In this document: positions 55,741 to 60,000 of the stretch, piece after piece
Position numbering within the stretch: position 1 is the first letter of the stretch
Layout: the number at the start of each line of letters is the position of its first letter
Source: Antedon mediterranea
Lineage: Eukaryota; Echinodermata; Crinoidea; Comatulida; Antedonidae
Length of the DNA: 60,000 nucleotides
Direction of reading: 5' to 3'
Assembly: GCF_964355755.1 (NCBI RefSeq)
Contig: NC_092672.1
Span: forward strand, 33,602,501 to 33,662,500
Position numbers and translations under genes: made by a program
The notes under the pieces: generated by a model
Told to the model about the DNA's origin: nothing
The model's database searches: none
Seen by the model: only the letters and a program-made list of their open reading frames with translations

Positions 55741-56601
55741 CGATCAGGATAGGAAGCGTTTTCGAGATATAAGGGGTCAAAGTTCAAAATTGACCAATTA
55801 CAACAATGTATTATGTATATGTATTATAACAAATTTATTGAAGCACAATTTGGTCTTTTATTACATTTTTATGATTATAAGTGTCTATTCAATCACCTTA
55901 TGAAAAAAAAATCTTTTGTGATTAAGGGTCAAATGTCAATATTGACCAATCATAGAACGTACCTATAAAACCAAATAAAAACTAATATTTAATCAAAATT
56001 GGATGTTTTCTCATCCTGTTAATCAATCATACGCAATGTAAAAGAGCGAATACATCATTTCATCAGTTGACATAAGGTCAATTTCATCAGTTGACATAAG
56101 GTCAAAGGTCAACATTTTAATACGCGTATTAGATGCAAAGTTGTCCAAACTAGGATATTGATGGTTTTACAAGTAATCAAATTATTTGATTAGTAAAGTT
56201 ATGTTATTTCAGTATAATACTGTATTTAATCAAATCAGACTTCGATCAGGATAGGAAGCAAATAGGAAGAGATAAGGGGTCAAAGTTCAAAATTGACCAA
56301 TTATAACAATGTATTATATACTATTATAACCAATTTATTAAAGTTCAGTTTGGTCTTTTAATACATTTGTATGGTTATAGGTGTTGTATGGTGTTATTCA
56401 GTCGCCTTATAAAACAAATACTTTGCAATTAAAGGTCAAATGTCAATATTGACCAATCACACAATTTGCATTTAAAACCAAATAAAAACTAACATTTAAG
56501 ACAAAATGTTATGTTTTATCATTCTGTTAAGACATCTATCAATCATACACAATCAAAAGAGCACATTTATCATTACACAAGTTGACATGGGTCAAAGGTC
56601 A
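55741..56601. repeat. About 500-bp direct duplication with DR1 motifs
   Basis: CGATCAGGATAGGAAGC starts both units (55741, 56244). They share GGGTCAAAGTTCAAAATTGA, GGTCAAATGTCAATATTGAC and GGTCAAAGGTCAACAT in the same order with about 80 percent similarity by eye. Confidence 0.8.
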
Positions 56602-57055
56602 ACATGTGAATAAATGATATACTAAATAATGCAAAGTTATTCAAACTATGAGATCGATGTTAATAAATGTAATAACGTTATTTGATCAGTGAAGTTATGG
56701 TATTTTTATATTTTTTCTAGTGCACATTATTTTAAATGTATTAATATAGGCCTAATACTGTAAAATAAATAATAAAATTAATATTATGACGATTAAAATG
56801 TTATGATGTTAAAATGTTGCGCTGACCTTCAATGATTTGCCACTATACAGTTGCATTTATTAGGGCTACAATATTCGTTTTTGGAAAATAAACTACTATT
56901 CATCAGAACCAGAGAATACCAATTCGTACAGGATAGGGCATAGGCAGATCCAGGTGGCCAAACTCAATCCACAACTCACTACACAGACAGACCACAATTT
57001 TTATATAGTTTGGCCCATACAGGAAAGAGTTTCCTGTATACAAAGGATTCTAAAA
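56602..57055. other. Interior of the large element, non-repetitive
   Basis: AT-rich with no recognised feature. TAGGCCTA at 56747. Confidence 0.45.
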
Positions 57056-57059
57056 TAAC

Positions 57060-58080
57060 CTATATGGATTTGCCCGAATGAACCCTCTAAGGATCCTTTT
57101 GGGATCTCTATGTGGTGTGCTACATAAGGCCCTGTATTAGAAATTAGTATGGGGTAAATAGTTCATGGATGAACTATGAAATAAAACTAAATGTGCACCC
57201 TCAATATTTAAATAACATTTATGGATTTGCCCAAATGAACCCAGAGGCCAGTCGTTCTCCATGGATGGACATTAAGCCCCATAATGGAAATATAAGGGGT
57301 GACACTGTGAGTTCATATAGACAGGGGCGGCCCATGAATTAAGCTGCCTGTGCACTCTCGATCCTTAAGAAAAGTTTATGGATTGGCCCAAATTAACCCA
57401 AGGGCCGGTCCTCCATGGACATTAAGCCCCATAATGGAAATATAATGGGTGACACTGTGGGTTTATATAGACAGGCAGAACCATGGAATAAAGCTGCCTG
57501 TGCACTCTCGATCCTTAAGGAACACTTATGGATTTCCCCAAATTAACCCAAGGGCCGGTCCTCCATGGATGGTTATTAAGCCCCATAATGGAAATATAAT
57601 GGGTGACACTGTGGGTTTATATAGGCAGGCACATGGAATAAAGCTGCCTGTGCACTCTCGATCCTTAAGGAAAATTATGGATTTACCCAAATTAACCCTC
57701 AAAGGCCGGTCCTCCATGGATGGACATTAAGCCCCATAATGGACATATAAGGGTTGACACTGTGGGTTCATAATAGACAGGCACATGGAATAAAGCTGCC
57801 TGTGCACTCTCGATCCTTAAGGAACCGATTTGGATTTGCCTAAAATGAAACAACAGCAGGTCATCTATTTAGACCCTTCTGTGGTTCTCTACTGTATGTT
57901 CAGTTCTACATTTGGCCCCTGTATCGGATCAATGCATTTGGCTACATAAGTTACTGTGTTAGAAATATATCGGGTAACTAAAACTGTAGGTTCCAATATT
58001 AAGCCATGGGAAAAGCCTGTCTGTGCACCCTCAATCCTTTTTAAAGGAACCCATATGGATTTTCCAAAATGAACCAAGGG
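57060..58080 (+). repeat. About 151-bp satellite-like tandem repeat, 5-7 units
   Basis: ATTAAGCCCCATAATGG recurs at 57271, 57421, 57575 and 57726. Each is preceded by GGCCGGTCCTCCATGGA and followed by GACACTGTGGGTTTATATAG and AAGCTGCCTGTGCACTCTCG. More diverged units flank these four on both sides. Open frames across it are artefacts. Confidence 0.85.
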
Positions 58081-58364
58081 TAACTTCTGAATTCTCTATG
58101 AGCCGTACATTCCGTTTATTGGAGATACATGGATACCTGATTGAAATTGCTCAAAAGAAAGACATAGTACTGTATAGTAATAGTATTATTCCCCTTCCAC
58201 GCCTCTTTGAATTAAATCCGCCCTGATAGGCTCTTATGTACAGGATTTCAAGGCAATAATCACACTTGTATTTTTCAAACATTATAATCTGTTAGATTGA
58301 ATAAAAATATCTATTATAAACAATTTGCCGTTAGAAATCTCTATGCCATGTCGTTATTTAGATG

Positions 58365-58800
58365 AGAAAAACAGGTCAAAGGTTAAAATTACAGAAAAAA
58401 TAGGTGTTTCAGTCACTTTTTGAAAAAAATGTTGTATTATGGCAAGTATAAACATATATATTGTGAACAATTTGATACCAAAATTGGCTCCTTACGACAA
58501 ATATTTATTAATTTATGTTTTTATAACCTTATTCAATTATGTCAAAGGTTAATAACCACACTTCCGGTCATTTTCAAGCAATATCATCTGTTATACTGAA
58601 TATAAATGTATATCTTGGGAACAATTTGCTCCTATATTTAATTCTCTCCGACCTGCCGTTACTTAGATATAGCAAAAAGAGGTCAAAGGTCAAAATTGCT
58701 AACAATGGGGTTTCCAGTCATTTTTTCAAAGAAAATTCTGTTAGAGCTAATATAAACATATACATTGTGAACAATTTGACACCAAAATTATCTCACTAAG
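58365..58800. repeat. About 308-bp diverged duplication with DR1 motifs
   Basis: CAGGTCAAAGGTTAAAATTA with TATTGTGAACAATTTGATAC, and AGAGGTCAAAGGTCAAAATT with CATTGTGAACAATTTGACAC, are the anchors of two units about 308 bases apart. Confidence 0.6.
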
Positions 58801-59028
58801 TCCAGAATTTCCAGAGATATAGCATGTTTTTATATTGGTCAATTTTGAACTTTGACCCCTTATATCTCGAAAACGCTTCCTATCCTGATCGATTACCTTA
58901 CATATTTGTAATCTACGGAAAATTCTGGTCTAGAAAAGTTGGATGGCAATTTGTCCCCTTTCGGGTGGTGATATCCCCCCCTCCTGCCACCGGACTAATA
59001 TCCTTCTATTCTTTAATCCATGGTTTAA

Positions 59029-59105
59029 CAGAGTTCCATTCTGGCATCCGATCAAGGATCCGATCCGGTTTTCAAACAGAAATCCGGCTTCTGTGCAGCT
59101 GCCTG
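59029..59105 (+). repeat. 24-bp minisatellite, right part (about 3 units)
   Basis: CAGAGTTCCATTCTGGCATC and GATCAAGGATCCGATCCGGT continue, in the same orientation, the array broken at 53944. Confidence 0.75.
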
Positions 59106-59575
59106 AGCGTTCACATAAATTTGACATAATGGTTGATTATGAAATAATACATATTGTAAATACATAAAATAAATATTGTATGCTGACACTATTATGTATA
59201 GTATTATACCGTTGTAATAATATTATAGCAACCATAGTTTTATAAGATATTCTCACGGCGGCAATGAACTACAATATTATAAGTGTATTTGTGTAATATA
59301 AAATCGATACTGGTATATTTATGCACACGAAGAACGCTATGATATTGAATAAGAATATATCTGTTGAATGTTGTTTTTATTTTGGTGTCTATTATCTCTT
59401 TAAAAAACAGAAATAAATTAATAACAATGATGATATTATATAGCTGGTAATATGAATGATAATTTTATTGATTTGTGTTTTCGTAAAATATGTACGGTAT
59501 AGATTAATGAACTAGTCGTATGTTTTTGTACATAAAAAAAATGAATATTGTTAGCAGACAAAAAAAAGGATTTAT
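59106..59575. other. AT-rich intergenic
   Basis: Nothing recognised. Confidence 0.5.
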
Positions 59576-59885
59576 TCTTCATCACCATCACTCGAATCAT
59601 TATCATCATCAACATCGTCGTCATCATCATCATACCATCACAATCATTATCGTAATCATGGTATCGTCATCATTATCATCATCATCATTCTAATCAACAT
59701 CGTCGTCATCATCATCACTCACAGCATAACTTTCATCATCATCATTATTATCATTTTCATCATCATTATCATCGTCATCATCATCATACCATCACTATCA
59801 ACACCATCATTATCATCATCATGATTGTCGTTGTCGTCATCAATATCATCACTATCAACATCCGCATCATGATATCATCATTATG
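59576..59885. repeat. (ATC)n trinucleotide microsatellite
   Basis: Interrupted TCA/TCG/TTA triplets, like those at 51605 and 52105. No gene. Confidence 0.93.
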
Positions 59886-59929
59886 GATTTTTAAAATCAT
59901 GGTGTGATTGTCCTTCTAATCATTGTAGA

Positions 59930-60000
59930 AGCTTGATCTTGGTTTCCACTAGAACATTGTGATTGGTCAAATGACTTGCATTGCGCTTACGTCATTTCGT
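59930..60000. mobile_element. Family B MITE, cut by the window end
   Basis: AGCTTGATCTTGGTTTCCAC then TAGAAC and GATTGGTCAAATGACTTGCA. Only the first part is in view. Confidence 0.55.

Larger units (their letters stand above)
53950..59023. mobile_element. 5.07-kb inverted-repeat element inserted in the 24-bp minisatellite
   Basis: Ends are CCATGGATTAAAGAATAGAA (left) and its inverse (right, ending 59023), directly flanked by TTTAA on both sides (53945-53949, 59024-59028). The inverted arms are about 195 bp and run as far as TCAAAATTGACCAAT. The left arm is interrupted by the 53976-55635 insertion. Without that the element is about 3.4 kb. The interior has no coding frame; it is made of duplicated blocks (55741-56601), a 151-bp array (57060-58080), repeats at 58365-58800 and several DR1 motifs. 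Class unassigned; the duplication resembles the TTAA preference of piggyBac but is one base longer. Confidence 0.75.

Noticed and set aside
57449-57730. 93-codon frame
   Set aside because: Lies inside the 151-bp tandem repeat and its sequence repeats with it.

Overview
The window is AT-rich animal DNA (roughly two thirds A+T by eye). It has spliced genes with GT/AG introns, decayed non-LTR retrotransposons, tRNA- and 5S-like SINE pieces, many short inverted-repeat transposons and large satellite-like arrays. Nothing looks prokaryotic or viral. The protein families and the striking abundance of the palindrome TAGGCCTA suggest a marine deuterostome invertebrate, most likely an echinoderm. That placement is inference.

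Two host genes can be supported. At the left edge are the last two coding exons of a facilitative sugar transporter (SLC2A/GLUT family, 42-169 and 1487-1669, + strand), cut by the window start. At 49533-50666 (+) is a complete single-coding-exon rhodopsin-class G-protein coupled receptor of 377 residues, probably a neuropeptide receptor, preceded by a splice acceptor that implies an upstream 5'UTR exon. A possible isolated coding exon (11704-11860) and a small secreted-type ORF (30030-30236) are weaker. There is no sign that these genes act together.

The 48 kb between the two genes, and everything right of the receptor, is mobile-element and tandem-repeat territory. Recurrent families: (A) four long copies and one short copy of an element built from ACNG-tetranucleotide arrays around a core of about 550 bp, with a 3' hairpin (HINE/pearl-like); (B) MITEs with ends AGCTTGGTTCCCACTAGA and TAA/TTA target duplications; (C) MITEs with ends AAGATGTATTGTCC and TA duplications; (D) a repeat with the core GGCACATATGGCGTTTCAT, seven copies; (E) MITEs with ends AGCTCTGTCTACACT and TAA duplications. 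There is also a 164-bp hAT MITE with a perfect 8-bp target duplication, and LINE fragments at 5990-6362, 12242-13012, 22544-23380 and 39530-39695.

Tandem arrays include a 21-bp minisatellite of about 57 units (33781-34980) and others with periods of 22, 23, 24, 33, 41, 151 and 188 bp. The right end (53.6-59.1 kb) is a Russian doll: a 24-bp minisatellite was split by a 5.07-kb inverted-repeat element (TTTAA duplication), itself split by a 1.66-kb element (ATAT duplication). The intact opposite arm acts as the empty-site control.

The most unusual signals are: 28 exact copies of TAGGCCTA where about one is expected, with paired repeats showing TA in one copy and TAGGCCTA in the other; a hammerhead-ribozyme-like core in two copies with a compensatory change in stem III; and a large element carrying several DR1 nuclear-receptor motifs.
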